A stretch of 64,000 bases of DNA. Source: Clostridia bacterium (GTDB taxonomy: Bacteria > Bacillota > Clostridia > Oscillospirales > CAG-272). Each line of letters opens with the position of its first letter. Within the stretch, counting starts at the first letter, position 1. Where the stretch lies: the NCBI GenBank assembly GCA_017472695.1, contig JAFUOQ010000013.1:62001-126000 (forward strand), written 5' to 3'. Positions 52,431 to 59,331 of the stretch are shown here, one piece after another. Under the pieces are notes generated by a model. The model ran no database searches. It was given only the letters and a program-made list of their open reading frames with translations, and was not told the origin of the DNA. Made by a program: the position numbers and the translations under genes.

Positions 52431-53227
52431 TGAAAAAAGCGTTAAAAATTACTTTTGTAATACTTTTTTGGATTGGAATTTGGTATTTAGCAGTTTTAAT
52501 TTATTCTTTATTTAAAGGAATGAGTTTATCATATAATCCATTATTTCCATATCCGCACCATGTATTTCTAAAGCTATTTGAATTGTTTTCTAAAGGTAGC
52601 TTTTATCTTTCAACAATATCGTCTTTAATTAGAATATTAATTTCTACTGTTATAGCAGTCCTTCTTGGTATTTTTTGTGCTGTAATCTCCTCAAGATTTA
52701 ACTTTTTGCATCTTTTTATACAACCACTTTTATCAACAATAAAATCTGTACCTGTTACTGTTTTTGTATTTATTCTTTACCTTTTAATTTTTGATTTTAC
52801 ATCAATGTTTATAACAATTTTAATGGTATTTCCTATTGTTTTTGCAAATGTATATGAAGGAATAAAGAATATTGATAAAGATTTATTAGAGGTGTGCCAG
52901 GCGTATAAAATTCCATTTGGTAAACGCATAAAATCACTATATTTACCAACGATTATGCCTTACTTTGTTTCTGCCTTGACATCTTCAATTGGACTTGCAT
53001 GGAAGGCAGGAATTGCCGCAGAGGCACTTTGCCCTCCCGATAATTCAATGGGACTTCATATTTCTTTAGCAAAGCAAAACATTGATAACGAAGAGCTTTT
53101 TGCATGGGCATTAACTTTAATAATAATTAATTTGTTATTTGAATTTGCATTTAAAAAGCTTGTAAAGGCAGCATTTAAAAAATGGGTACCAAACGAGGTG
53201 AAAAATGAAAATAAGAAATCTAACTAA
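52430..53227 (+). CDS. ABC transporter permease (SsuC/TauC-like)
   Basis: Inner membrane permease with 265 residues and six predicted helices. The coupling motif (EAA-loop) reads CQAYKIPFGKRIKSLYLPTIMP at about residues 154-175, and AGIAAEALCPPDNSMG follows, as in SsuC and TauC. It begins with the final base of the binding protein stop (TAATGA-type overlap), and its last 23 bases overlap the ATPase gene, so all three are translated as a block. Confidence 0.9.
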   Translation: MKKALKITFVILFWIGIWYLAVLIYSLFKGMSLSYNPLFPYPHHVFLKLFELFSKGSFYLSTISSLIRILISTVIAVLLGIFCAVISSRFNFLHLFIQPLLSTIKSVPVTVFVFILYLLIFDFTSMFITILMVFPIVFANVYEGIKNIDKDLLEVCQAYKIPFGKRIKSLYLPTIMPYFVSALTSSIGLAWKAGIAAEALCPPDNSMGLHISLAKQNIDNEELFAWALTLIIINLLFEFAFKKLVKAAFKKWVPNEVKNENKKSN

Positions 53228-53780
53228 AAAATTCGCCTCAAAAATTATATTTGATAATGCTACTTTTGAATTTATTGATGGTAAAATCACGTATATAACC
53301 GGAAAAAGTGGCATAGGCAAGACTACTCTTTTACGTATTATTGCAGGGCTTGACAAAGCTTATACTGGTGAAATATTAGGACGCTCTGATAAAATTTCAT
53401 ATGTATTTCAAGAGCCTAGATTGTTTCCCAATTTAACAGTTAGCGAAAATATTTCAGTAACCACAGATAATTCGCCTTATACAGTTGATATGGTGTTAAA
53501 GTTAACAGAGCTTGAAAAAGAAAAGGATGCACTTCCCTCCTCTTTATCTGGTGGAATGAAAATGCGCATTGCTTTAGCACGTGCTCTTTACTATAACGGA
53601 GATGTTTTTTTAATGGATGAGCCATTTTCGGCTCTTGATGATGCAACAAAGGAGCTAATTTTGCCCAAGGCTTTTGAATTATTAAAAGATAAAACAGTAA
53701 TAATAGTATCTCATAATATCGAAGAAGCAAAAAAATATGCTGATACAATTATTGATATTAACTCGCCTTTAAATAACTAG
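53205..53780 (+). CDS. ABC transporter ATP-binding protein, short form
   Basis: Nucleotide-binding subunit for the preceding permease. It has Walker A GKSGIGKTTLLRI at about residues 30-42, Q-loop in YVFQEPRLFPNLTV, the signature LSGGMKMRIALARAL at about 110-124, Walker B VFLMDEPFSALDD, and an H-loop IIVSHNIEEAKKYAD. At 191 residues it is 50-60 shorter than typical SsuB/TauB proteins. It has all catalytic motifs but lacks the usual C-terminal extension. GAGGTG precedes the ATG within the permease gene. Confidence 0.9.
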   Translation: MKIRNLTKKFASKIIFDNATFEFIDGKITYITGKSGIGKTTLLRIIAGLDKAYTGEILGRSDKISYVFQEPRLFPNLTVSENISVTTDNSPYTVDMVLKLTELEKEKDALPSSLSGGMKMRIALARALYYNGDVFLMDEPFSALDDATKELILPKAFELLKDKTVIIVSHNIEEAKKYADTIIDINSPLNN

Positions 53781-53796
53781 AAATAGTTTTCTCCTC

Positions 53797-53840
53797 AAAA
53801 AAACGGCCTCAAGCTTAAAGCTGAGGTCGTTTTCTTTTTT
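53797..53840. terminator. Bidirectional terminator between the ABC operon and the Cys-rich gene
   Basis: AAAACGGCCTCA and TGAGGTCGTTTT pair around AGCTTAAAGC, which can pair further, flanked by A and T runs. It lies between convergent genes. Confidence 0.88.
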
Positions 53841-54685
53841 TAATTTCCACAGCCACAACGATGGTCTTTTGGTGGCTTAGGTGATGGAACTGAGCATCCA
53901 CATGTATTAATTAAAGGTGGCGAGAATTCATTTACTGGGAAAGACATAGCTCGGAATAGTGTACATGGGTCATCCTCAGATGCAGTTACACATTCCTTAT
54001 CTGGTATATTATATTCCATAGCTGAAACAACAAGTTGAGCAGGTCTTTCAATTTTTACAATGGAGAAAAATCCAAGTGAAACTAAAAGCACCTTATCATC
54101 TTTATCGCATAAGTTACCATTTACTGAATTTAATACGGTATCTGGAATATCATCAATACAGCAAACGCACATACAATTACATTCTCTTGGCTCTGCAACC
54201 TTAACATTCAATATTACAGGGTCAACAGTTTCTAAAACCGCAATTGGTTGAGAAACGGAATTGTTTTTAGAACATGCGCTTTTACAAAATCCTGAATCAG
54301 TATATTCACTTTTGAACACATTTACATTTCCTTCGCTACCGAAAAGAATTACCTTCTTTTCAACTACTGCCAAGCCTTCAAATTCTTGAATATTACCAGG
54401 GCAAACACATGCTTCAAATATGATTTTTACGTACATTTTAATATTTAATTGGTAGAAGCCTCTATTAAACGGAACATCGTTAATATCAATATGCGCACAA
54501 ACAATTTTTGCGCATTTTGCTCTTATAACCGAAGTTCTTTCAATGATTTCTTCACCAAAATCAGTCAAATACACTTTAACATTTTCATAGCAATCCTTAT
54601 CTCTGCATGAATCAAGTACTCTATACGTATCAATGCATATGTTTTCCTTCTGACAAGGGTTAGAACAATTTCTGTTATCTGGCAT
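53840..54685 (-). CDS. Cysteine-rich protein of unknown function, possible spore coat component
   Basis: A 281-residue protein with 23 cysteines (about 8 percent). It begins NRNCSNPCQKENICIDTYRV and has a central ECNCMCVCC cluster and a CGC...CGCGN tail. There is no signal peptide or membrane helix. Between the cysteine groups are beta-rich stretches such as GFYQLNIKMYVKIIFEAC. I recognise the general type as a conserved clostridial hypothetical protein but know no function. A sigma-K-like promoter lies upstream and the window also holds spoIIID, so a late mother-cell product such as a disulfide-crosslinked spore coat protein is a reasonable inference. AGGAGG lies 10 bases before the ATG. Confidence 0.65.
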   Translation of the reverse strand: MPDNRNCSNPCQKENICIDTYRVLDSCRDKDCYENVKVYLTDFGEEIIERTSVIRAKCAKIVCAHIDINDVPFNRGFYQLNIKMYVKIIFEACVCPGNIQEFEGLAVVEKKVILFGSEGNVNVFKSEYTDSGFCKSACSKNNSVSQPIAVLETVDPVILNVKVAEPRECNCMCVCCIDDIPDTVLNSVNGNLCDKDDKVLLVSLGFFSIVKIERPAQLVVSAMEYNIPDKECVTASEDDPCTLFRAMSFPVNEFSPPLINTCGCSVPSPKPPKDHRCGCGN

Positions 54686-54738
54686 AGATGGTTAACCTCC
54701 TATAGATTCTGAAAAACGATATATGTCGTCTTCTGTAA

Positions 54739-54765
54739 TATCTTATGCAAAATAATTAAAAATGT
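54739..54765 (-). promoter_or_regulatory. Sigma-K-like promoter of the Cys-rich gene
   Basis: On the minus strand AC (54765-54764), 16 bases, then gCATAAGATA (-10 at 54747-54739). This matches the sigma-K consensus AC-N16-CATAnnnTA. The start codon lies 54 bases beyond the -10. Confidence 0.5.
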
Positions 54766-54775
54766 CATATTTTGA

Positions 54776-54808
54776 TAAAAAATGGGAACTTGTTTTTAAC
54801 AAGTTCCC
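54776..54808 (-). terminator. Terminator ahead of the Cys-rich gene
   Basis: GGGAACTTGTT pairs perfectly with AACAAGTTCCC around TTT; on the minus strand it is followed by ATTTTTT. It would end transcripts coming from the P-loop gene and the very short ORFs. Confidence 0.85.
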
Positions 54809-54860
54809 TATTTAAATATTACTATTTAAATTAATCTATGTAAACTGCACAGAAATTCAC

Positions 54861-54905
54861 TTATGCTTTAGTTGAACGCGTAATTTCAAGAAAAACATCA
54901 GCCAT
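54861..54905 (-). CDS. Possible 14-residue very short ORF
   Basis: MADVFLEITRSTKA is preceded by GAGG, 9 bases before the ATG. It is too short to assign, and may be a relic or a small peptide. Confidence 0.2.
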   Translation of the reverse strand: MADVFLEITRSTKA

Positions 54906-54978
54906 TGGTTTTTACCTCATAACTAAATTTTGTGCTTTTGATTTACATATTAGTACATTGGTTTGCCCTCACTTACAT

Positions 54979-55008
54979 TTAAATTTCTTTGATATAAAAT
55001 TCAAACAT
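54979..55008 (-). CDS. Possible 9-residue very short ORF
   Basis: MFEFYIKEI follows GAGGTG with a 6-base spacer. It has no known function and may be chance. Confidence 0.15.
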   Translation of the reverse strand: MFEFYIKEI

Positions 55009-55119
55009 ATTAAACACCTCTTTGTGTTTTGAGGATTTTGGTTTATGTAAATTCATTAAATACGACTTTTAACGGCCTAAAATTAATTTTTGTTATATAA
55101 ACATATGCCTTTGTTTAAT

Positions 55120-55164
55120 TTAAGAATTTACATCCTGTGATTCTGTAATTTCTTCATTTTGCAT
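55120..55164 (-). CDS. Possible 14-residue very short ORF
   Basis: MQNEEITESQDVNS follows AGAGGAC, 7 bases before the ATG. The acidic peptide matches nothing I know. Confidence 0.2.
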   Translation of the reverse strand: MQNEEITESQDVNS

Positions 55165-55227
55165 TGGCGTGTCCTCTACTTTCTCTAGGGTAGATATTAT
55201 TGTATTTAGGCTTTTATGCAATTTGAA

Positions 55228-55635
55228 TTAGAGATACTTTTTAATGTTCTCTGTTGCATTCTCTTTTGGCATTGAAAGAGTCATAACCAAATTAACATCA
55301 TTCTTTACCGCAAGAGCATCTGCCTCTACAATAAATTTATCGAAAGCCTCTAAATCTCTGTTACAAATTCTAAATGTAGCATCTATAAAGAGATCTGTGA
55401 TATCGTGGTTGCTTGCCATGAGTCCCGCAATAAATCCATAAAGAGCTTGTGCATCATTAACCATATACTCTTCCGAGTTAATAAGTCTGCAATTATAACT
55501 CAATGTGAGTTTTAAATTGTCACCCTTTTCGATACAAACAACTGAGCCCTTTGAACTTTCAAGTGCGGAATTAATCATTTCAATCAGTGTTTTTGTTTTA
55601 CCTGTGCCTTTAACACCTATAATAATTTTTGTCAT
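55228..55635 (-). CDS. Small P-loop protein of unknown function
   Basis: A 135-residue protein beginning MTKIIIGVKGTGKTKTLIEMIN, with a Walker A loop GVKGTGKT at residues 7-14. A Walker B-like strand DLFIDATF is near residue 87, but no signature for ABC, AAA or RecA families is clear. It appears to be a minimal stand-alone NTPase-like fold of a conserved clostridial type whose role I do not know. I set the start at ATG 55635 with GGAGG 8 bases upstream; a GTG at 55650 overlaps that site. It lies between pgi and the very short ORF region. Confidence 0.65.
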   Translation of the reverse strand: MTKIIIGVKGTGKTKTLIEMINSALESSKGSVVCIEKGDNLKLTLSYNCRLINSEEYMVNDAQALYGFIAGLMASNHDITDLFIDATFRICNRDLEAFDKFIVEADALAVKNDVNLVMTLSMPKENATENIKKYL

Positions 55636-55774
55636 GCTATTGTCCTCCACAATATCTATCTTTCTTTGTATTTTTATTATACACTATTAATGATTAAAAA
55701 TCAATAGGTTTTTGTAGAAAATATCTAAAAAAATAATTTTTTACAAGTTTTTTTTGCTAATTTTACCCAAACAA

Positions 55775-55801
55775 AGAAAGGACGCCTATGCGTCCCTTCA
55801 A
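55775..55801 (-). terminator. Terminator of pgi
   Basis: GGACGC pairs with GCGTCC around a 4-base loop, flanked by an A-rich and a T-rich side, just beyond the pgi stop on the minus strand. Confidence 0.75.
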
Positions 55802-55802
55802 A

Positions 55803-57140
55803 TTAGTTTATTCTTTTATCGAGGTCAGCCTTCAAATCTTCATATCCTTCTTTGCCAAGCAAAGCAAACATATTTTTTTTGTAACTTTCAACACCTGGTT
55901 GGTTAAATGGATTTACACCAAGTGTATATCCAGATACTGCGCAAGCATATTCAAAGAAATAAATCATATATCCAAATGAATATTCGCTTCTGTCTTCAAG
56001 ATCTAACACAATATTTGGAACATTACCATCAGTATGAGCTATGAGAGTACCAAGCATAGCCTTTTTGTTCACGAAATCAAGATCTTTACCTGAAAGGAAA
56101 TTTAACTTATCAACATTATTAGGATCAAATGGAATAATCAATTCATCATTTGCCTTTTTAATGTTTAAAACAGTTTCAAACATAAGTCTTGTTCCATCTT
56201 GAATGTATTGACCAAGAGAATGCAAATCGGTTGAGAAAATTACTGAGCTTGGATATATACCCTTGCCATCCTTACCCTCGCTCTCACCGAACAATTGCTT
56301 CCACCATTCGCAAAGCATTTGAGCTGCTGGCTCGTAAGCAGCTAAAATTTCAACATTTTTTCCTTTTCTTAAAAGTATATTTCTCAATGCAACATACTTT
56401 AAGCAATCATTAGTATTGATATCAGTAGCAGCGCAATTAAGACGAGCGTCTTGAGCACCCTTCATCATCATATCGATATCAATTCCTGCAACAGCGATTG
56501 GTAAAAGACCAACAGCTGAAAGAACTGAAAATCTGCCACCTACATCATCTGGAACAACGAATGTTTCATATCCATTATCATCAGAAAACTTTTTGAGAGT
56601 TCCTTTTGCTTTATCTGTTGTAGCAAAAATTCTCTCCTTGGCGCCTTCTTCACCATACTTATCAATAAGAAGCTTACGGAAAACTCTAAAAGCAACAGCA
56701 GGCTCTGTGGTTGTTCCAGACTTGGATACTACATTAACACAAATATCCTTACCTTCACAAATACGAACCAAATCAGCAAGAGCTGATGGGCTAATGGAAT
56801 TGCCCGCAAAATATATGTCAGGCGTATCCTTTTTCAAATTGTTATATACAGGAGATTTAATGAATTCAATTGCGGCACGTGCACCTAGATAAGAGCCACC
56901 AATACCGATTACTACGAAAATGTCGCATTTTTTTTGAATTTTTCCTGCCGCTACCTTTATTCTTTTAAATTCTTCCTTGTCATAATTAGTGGGTAAGTCT
57001 ATCCAACCAAGAAAATCATTGCCCTCTCCGTCTCTTGTAACTAATAGCTTTTGTGCGCTATAAACTTCAGGAGCGATATTATTGATTTCTTCTTTTGAAA
57101 CAAATTTTTCTACAAATTTTTGATTGAGCGAAAGTGCCAT
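55803..57140 (-). CDS. pgi: Glucose-6-phosphate isomerase
   Basis: Interconverts glucose 6-phosphate and fructose 6-phosphate. The SIS-type sugar isomerase core shows [18 protein letters not shown] near residue 75, [18 protein letters not shown] near 140, and [19 protein letters not shown] near 205; the C-terminal active-site lysine segment is [16 protein letters not shown] near 420. I use ATG 57140, preceded by GAGG, giving 445 residues, the Bacillus length; the longer frame upstream crosses the promoter. It is monocistronic. Confidence 0.97.
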   Translation of the reverse strand: MALSLNQKFVEKFVSKEEINNIAPEVYSAQKLLVTRDGEGNDFLGWIDLPTNYDKEEFKRIKVAAGKIQKKCDIFVVIGIGGSYLGARAAIEFIKSPVYNNLKKDTPDIYFAGNSISPSALADLVRICEGKDICVNVVSKSGTTTEPAVAFRVFRKLLIDKYGEEGAKERIFATTDKAKGTLKKFSDDNGYETFVVPDDVGGRFSVLSAVGLLPIAVAGIDIDMMMKGAQDARLNCAATDINTNDCLKYVALRNILLRKGKNVEILAAYEPAAQMLCEWWKQLFGESEGKDGKGIYPSSVIFSTDLHSLGQYIQDGTRLMFETVLNIKKANDELIIPFDPNNVDKLNFLSGKDLDFVNKKAMLGTLIAHTDGNVPNIVLDLEDRSEYSFGYMIYFFEYACAVSGYTLGVNPFNQPGVESYKKNMFALLGKEGYEDLKADLDKRIN

Positions 57141-57176
57141 AAGTGAATACCTCGTATATAAAATACTAATATTAAT

Positions 57177-57205
57177 ATAATACAACAACTTTCGCAAAAA
57201 TTCAA
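57177..57205 (-). promoter_or_regulatory. Promoter of pgi
   Basis: On the minus strand TTGAAT (57205-57200) and TATTAT (57182-57177) are 17 bases apart, 36 bases from the ATG. Confidence 0.75.
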
Positions 57206-57231
57206 CAGTTTTTTTCTCTTTTTTCTTTTAT

Positions 57232-58374
57232 TTAAAATAAATTTTTTAACACCTTTAGTAAATATTCAAAAAATGTTATTTTATTTACAGTTTCGCTTGA
57301 AATAATATCGCATTCTTGTATAATTTGCCCGTCTAATTTGTAAATTATTTTTCCTACTACCTCGTTCTTTTTGATGGGAGCAACTAAATAGTCATTTAAT
57401 TGTATTTCTTTTTCTATTCTTGCTTCTTCACCCTTGTTTAAAAGCATTTCACAGTCATTGTAAATTACTTCTACTGTATTTTTACTTCCACCATAAACAT
57501 CAATTACTTGATTTTTACCTTCATCAGTGTAAAAAGAATAATTAGCAAAGCCGAAGTCAAGGAGCTTTGTTGCTGCATTATTACGAATTTGTGATGTTTC
57601 AGCTCCCATTATAACCGCTATAAGATGCAATTCTCCTCTCTTCGCACTTGCACTTATGCAATAACCCGCTTCACTTGTATACCCAGTTTTTAAGCCGGTT
57701 ATTCCATTGTAATATCTTACTAGTCTGTTAGTATTAGTAAGCCCAAACTCACCATTTCTTATTGTATCCATCCAAATAGTTGCATACTCGTTTACTTTTT
57801 CGTATTTTAGAAGCTCGCAAGACATTTTTGCAATATCCCCTGCCGTGGTTAAGTGGTTAATCACATCATCATCAAGTCCAGTTACATTTTCAAAATTAGT
57901 GTTTTCCATACCGAGAGCTTTTGCTTTTTTATTCATCATCTCTACAAAGCCTTCTTCACTACCACCTACATGCTCAGCTAATGTCAGAGCTGCATCGTTA
58001 GCTGATGCTATTATTACACTCTTTAATAGGTCATTAACACTCATTTCCTCTCCTGGCTCCAAAAACACTTGTGAGCCACCCATCGAAGAAGCATTCTCAC
58101 TTACAGTTAAAACATCTTCATAGTTGAGCGCGCCTTTATCAATAGCCTCGAAAACAAGTAACAAAGTCATTATTTTGGTTACTGATGCTGGCGCTAATCT
58201 TTCATTCTCGTTTTGCTTATACAAAACCGTTCCTGTTTCAGCATCTACTAAAACTGCACTTTTTACATTCAAATTTAAATTTGTTTCTTTTATCTCTATA
58301 CTACTTGCTATTGTGCTCATTGTAAAAATTACAAAGATTAATACAAGGACAAAGGAAACTACTCTTTTTTTCAT
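57232..58374 (-). CDS. D-alanyl-D-alanine carboxypeptidase (PBP5/DacF type)
   Basis: Low-molecular-weight penicillin-binding protein that trims the fifth D-alanine from peptidoglycan stems. It has an N-terminal signal peptide (about residues 1-25), then the active-site set SVTK at residues 64-67, SAN at 124-126 and KTG at 229-231. The C-terminal PBP5_C beta domain covers about 285-360, and a short hydrophobic, basic tail (FFEYLLKVLKNLF) could act as a membrane anchor. Length is 380 residues. It could be a vegetative DacA or a sporulation DacF or DacB; the sequence does not decide. GAGGTGAT precedes the ATG. Confidence 0.93.
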   Translation of the reverse strand: MKKRVVSFVLVLIFVIFTMSTIASSIEIKETNLNLNVKSAVLVDAETGTVLYKQNENERLAPASVTKIMTLLLVFEAIDKGALNYEDVLTVSENASSMGGSQVFLEPGEEMSVNDLLKSVIIASANDAALTLAEHVGGSEEGFVEMMNKKAKALGMENTNFENVTGLDDDVINHLTTAGDIAKMSCELLKYEKVNEYATIWMDTIRNGEFGLTNTNRLVRYYNGITGLKTGYTSEAGYCISASAKRGELHLIAVIMGAETSQIRNNAATKLLDFGFANYSFYTDEGKNQVIDVYGGSKNTVEVIYNDCEMLLNKGEEARIEKEIQLNDYLVAPIKKNEVVGKIIYKLDGQIIQECDIISSETVNKITFFEYLLKVLKNLF

Positions 58375-58419
58375 ATTATCACCTCAATCAATATGTATTC
58401 AAAAAGAGTTTTAAGTATG

Positions 58420-58456
58420 AAAAAAGCCATCAAGTTATTTTGCTTGACGGCTTTTT
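58420..58456 (-). terminator. Terminator of the HPr-like gene
   Basis: AAAAAGCC-TCAAG pairs with CTTGA-GGCTTTTTT around an AT-rich loop with one mismatch, just past the stop of the HPr-like gene. Confidence 0.88.
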
Positions 58457-58458
58457 TA

Positions 58459-58689
58459 TTATTCTATTATAAATTTCTTTAAATCCTCAAAAACGTTTTG
58501 GCAATCATCGGAGTGTATTGTCATTTTTATAGGACTCATTAAATCTAAGCTGAAAATTCCCATTATAGATTTTGCATCAACTACATATCTTCCGCTAGAT
58601 AAATCTATTTCCATATCGAATTTAGTAACTGCGTCTACAAAATCACGTACGTCTTGAATTGATTCAAGCTTTATAAAACAATGCTTCAT
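58459..58689 (-). CDS. HPr-like protein lacking the phosphoryl-acceptor histidine
   Basis: A 76-residue protein with the HPr fold pattern. DAKSIMGIFSLDL at about residues 38-50 matches the HPr segment KSIMGVMSL, including the serine equivalent to Ser46 that HPr kinase phosphorylates. The GIHARPA active site that carries the PTS histidine is replaced by SIQDVRDFVDA, so it cannot pass phosphate in the PTS. This resembles Bacillus Crh in logic (regulatory HPr without His15), though Crh is otherwise closer to HPr. A role in catabolite signalling is inferred. It has its own promoter and terminator and an AAAGGAG site. Confidence 0.82.
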   Translation of the reverse strand: MKHCFIKLESIQDVRDFVDAVTKFDMEIDLSSGRYVVDAKSIMGIFSLDLMSPIKMTIHSDDCQNVFEDLKKFIIE

Positions 58690-58721
58690 ATAAATTTCTC
58701 CTTTATTTTTAATCTTTTTAC

Positions 58722-58750
58722 ATTATACACCTTTGATTTAAAAAAGTCAA
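58722..58750 (-). promoter_or_regulatory. Promoter of the HPr-like gene
   Basis: On the minus strand TTGACT (58750-58745) and TATAAT (58727-58722) are 17 bases apart. Confidence 0.8.
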
Positions 58751-58755
58751 TCGGA

Positions 58756-59286
58756 TTAATTTACAAAAGCAAATGCTAATGAAATGTAAGAATTGTACAA
58801 TAACCACAAAAATTGGATACATAAACAAATTGTCCAAAGGCAATAAACCTTTATAGACGACATAATAGCTAAAAAGCAAAACAAAAGCGATACAAGTAAT
58901 ATTACAAATGTCATAAGAGGCGCTAATGCACCAAAAAATACTGGATAAACACATAATATAAATATTTGCATTACTATAATAAAAAGTGCCGTTTTATACG
59001 CTTTATGGCGCCTATATCTTTCACAGCTAAAAAGTACTCCACCAAATATAAATCCACAAAAAGCAAACGATATTCCCCACAGTATAAAAGCATATAAAAG
59101 AGGTATAGCACTTCGCGGGAAAATATAGAACATTGTAACCTTATCAACCCATCCGCCTATCAGCCATGAAACCACGCCAAGAATTAAAAAAGCTATTGAA
59201 AATATACAACATTTTTTAAAGTTAAGTAGCTTTATCTCATACGCGAGCTTATCAAAATATTGCATTGTTCTTTTAAAAATATTCAA
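58756..59286 (-). CDS. TspO/MBR-like membrane protein
   Basis: A 176-residue protein with five hydrophobic segments. The C-terminal half, FFGALAPLMTFVILLVSLLF followed by a basic loop and CLWTICLCIQFLWLLYNSYISLA, resembles the last three helices of TspO/MBR (tryptophan-rich sensory) proteins; the first half is more divergent, so the call is tentative. TspO homologues bind porphyrins. The only start with a ribosome binding site is TTG 59286 (GAGGTG 6 bases before). That site lies in the right arm of the hairpin following the PBP1A gene, so expression may be attenuated. Confidence 0.55.
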   Translation of the reverse strand: MNIFKRTMQYFDKLAYEIKLLNFKKCCIFSIAFLILGVVSWLIGGWVDKVTMFYIFPRSAIPLLYAFILWGISFAFCGFIFGGVLFSCERYRRHKAYKTALFIIVMQIFILCVYPVFFGALAPLMTFVILLVSLLFCFLAIMSSIKVYCLWTICLCIQFLWLLYNSYISLAFAFVN

Positions 59287-59322
59287 AAAATCACCTCACT
59301 TAAAATATATGAGGTGATTTTT
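59286..59322 (-). terminator. Terminator after the PBP1A gene that also covers the next ribosome binding site
   Basis: AAAAATCACCTCA pairs perfectly over 13 bp with TGAGGTGATTTTT around an 11-base loop, on the minus strand just past the PBP1A stop. The right arm contains GAGGTG, the ribosome binding site of the TspO-like gene, and the T-run leads into its TTG start. Confidence 0.85.
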
Positions 59323-59331
59323 ATTTTAATT

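Larger units (their letters stand above)
54809..55227 (-). other. Region without a normal gene, holding a series of very short ORFs
   Basis: Between the P-loop gene and its terminator lie about 420 bases with no ORF over 15 codons. At least three very short frames with ribosome binding sites are present (annotated separately), plus a two-codon ATG-TAC-TAA after GAGGGCAAACC. GAGG followed by CCAATG recurs three times. I see no tRNA or known RNA fold. Confidence 0.4.
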
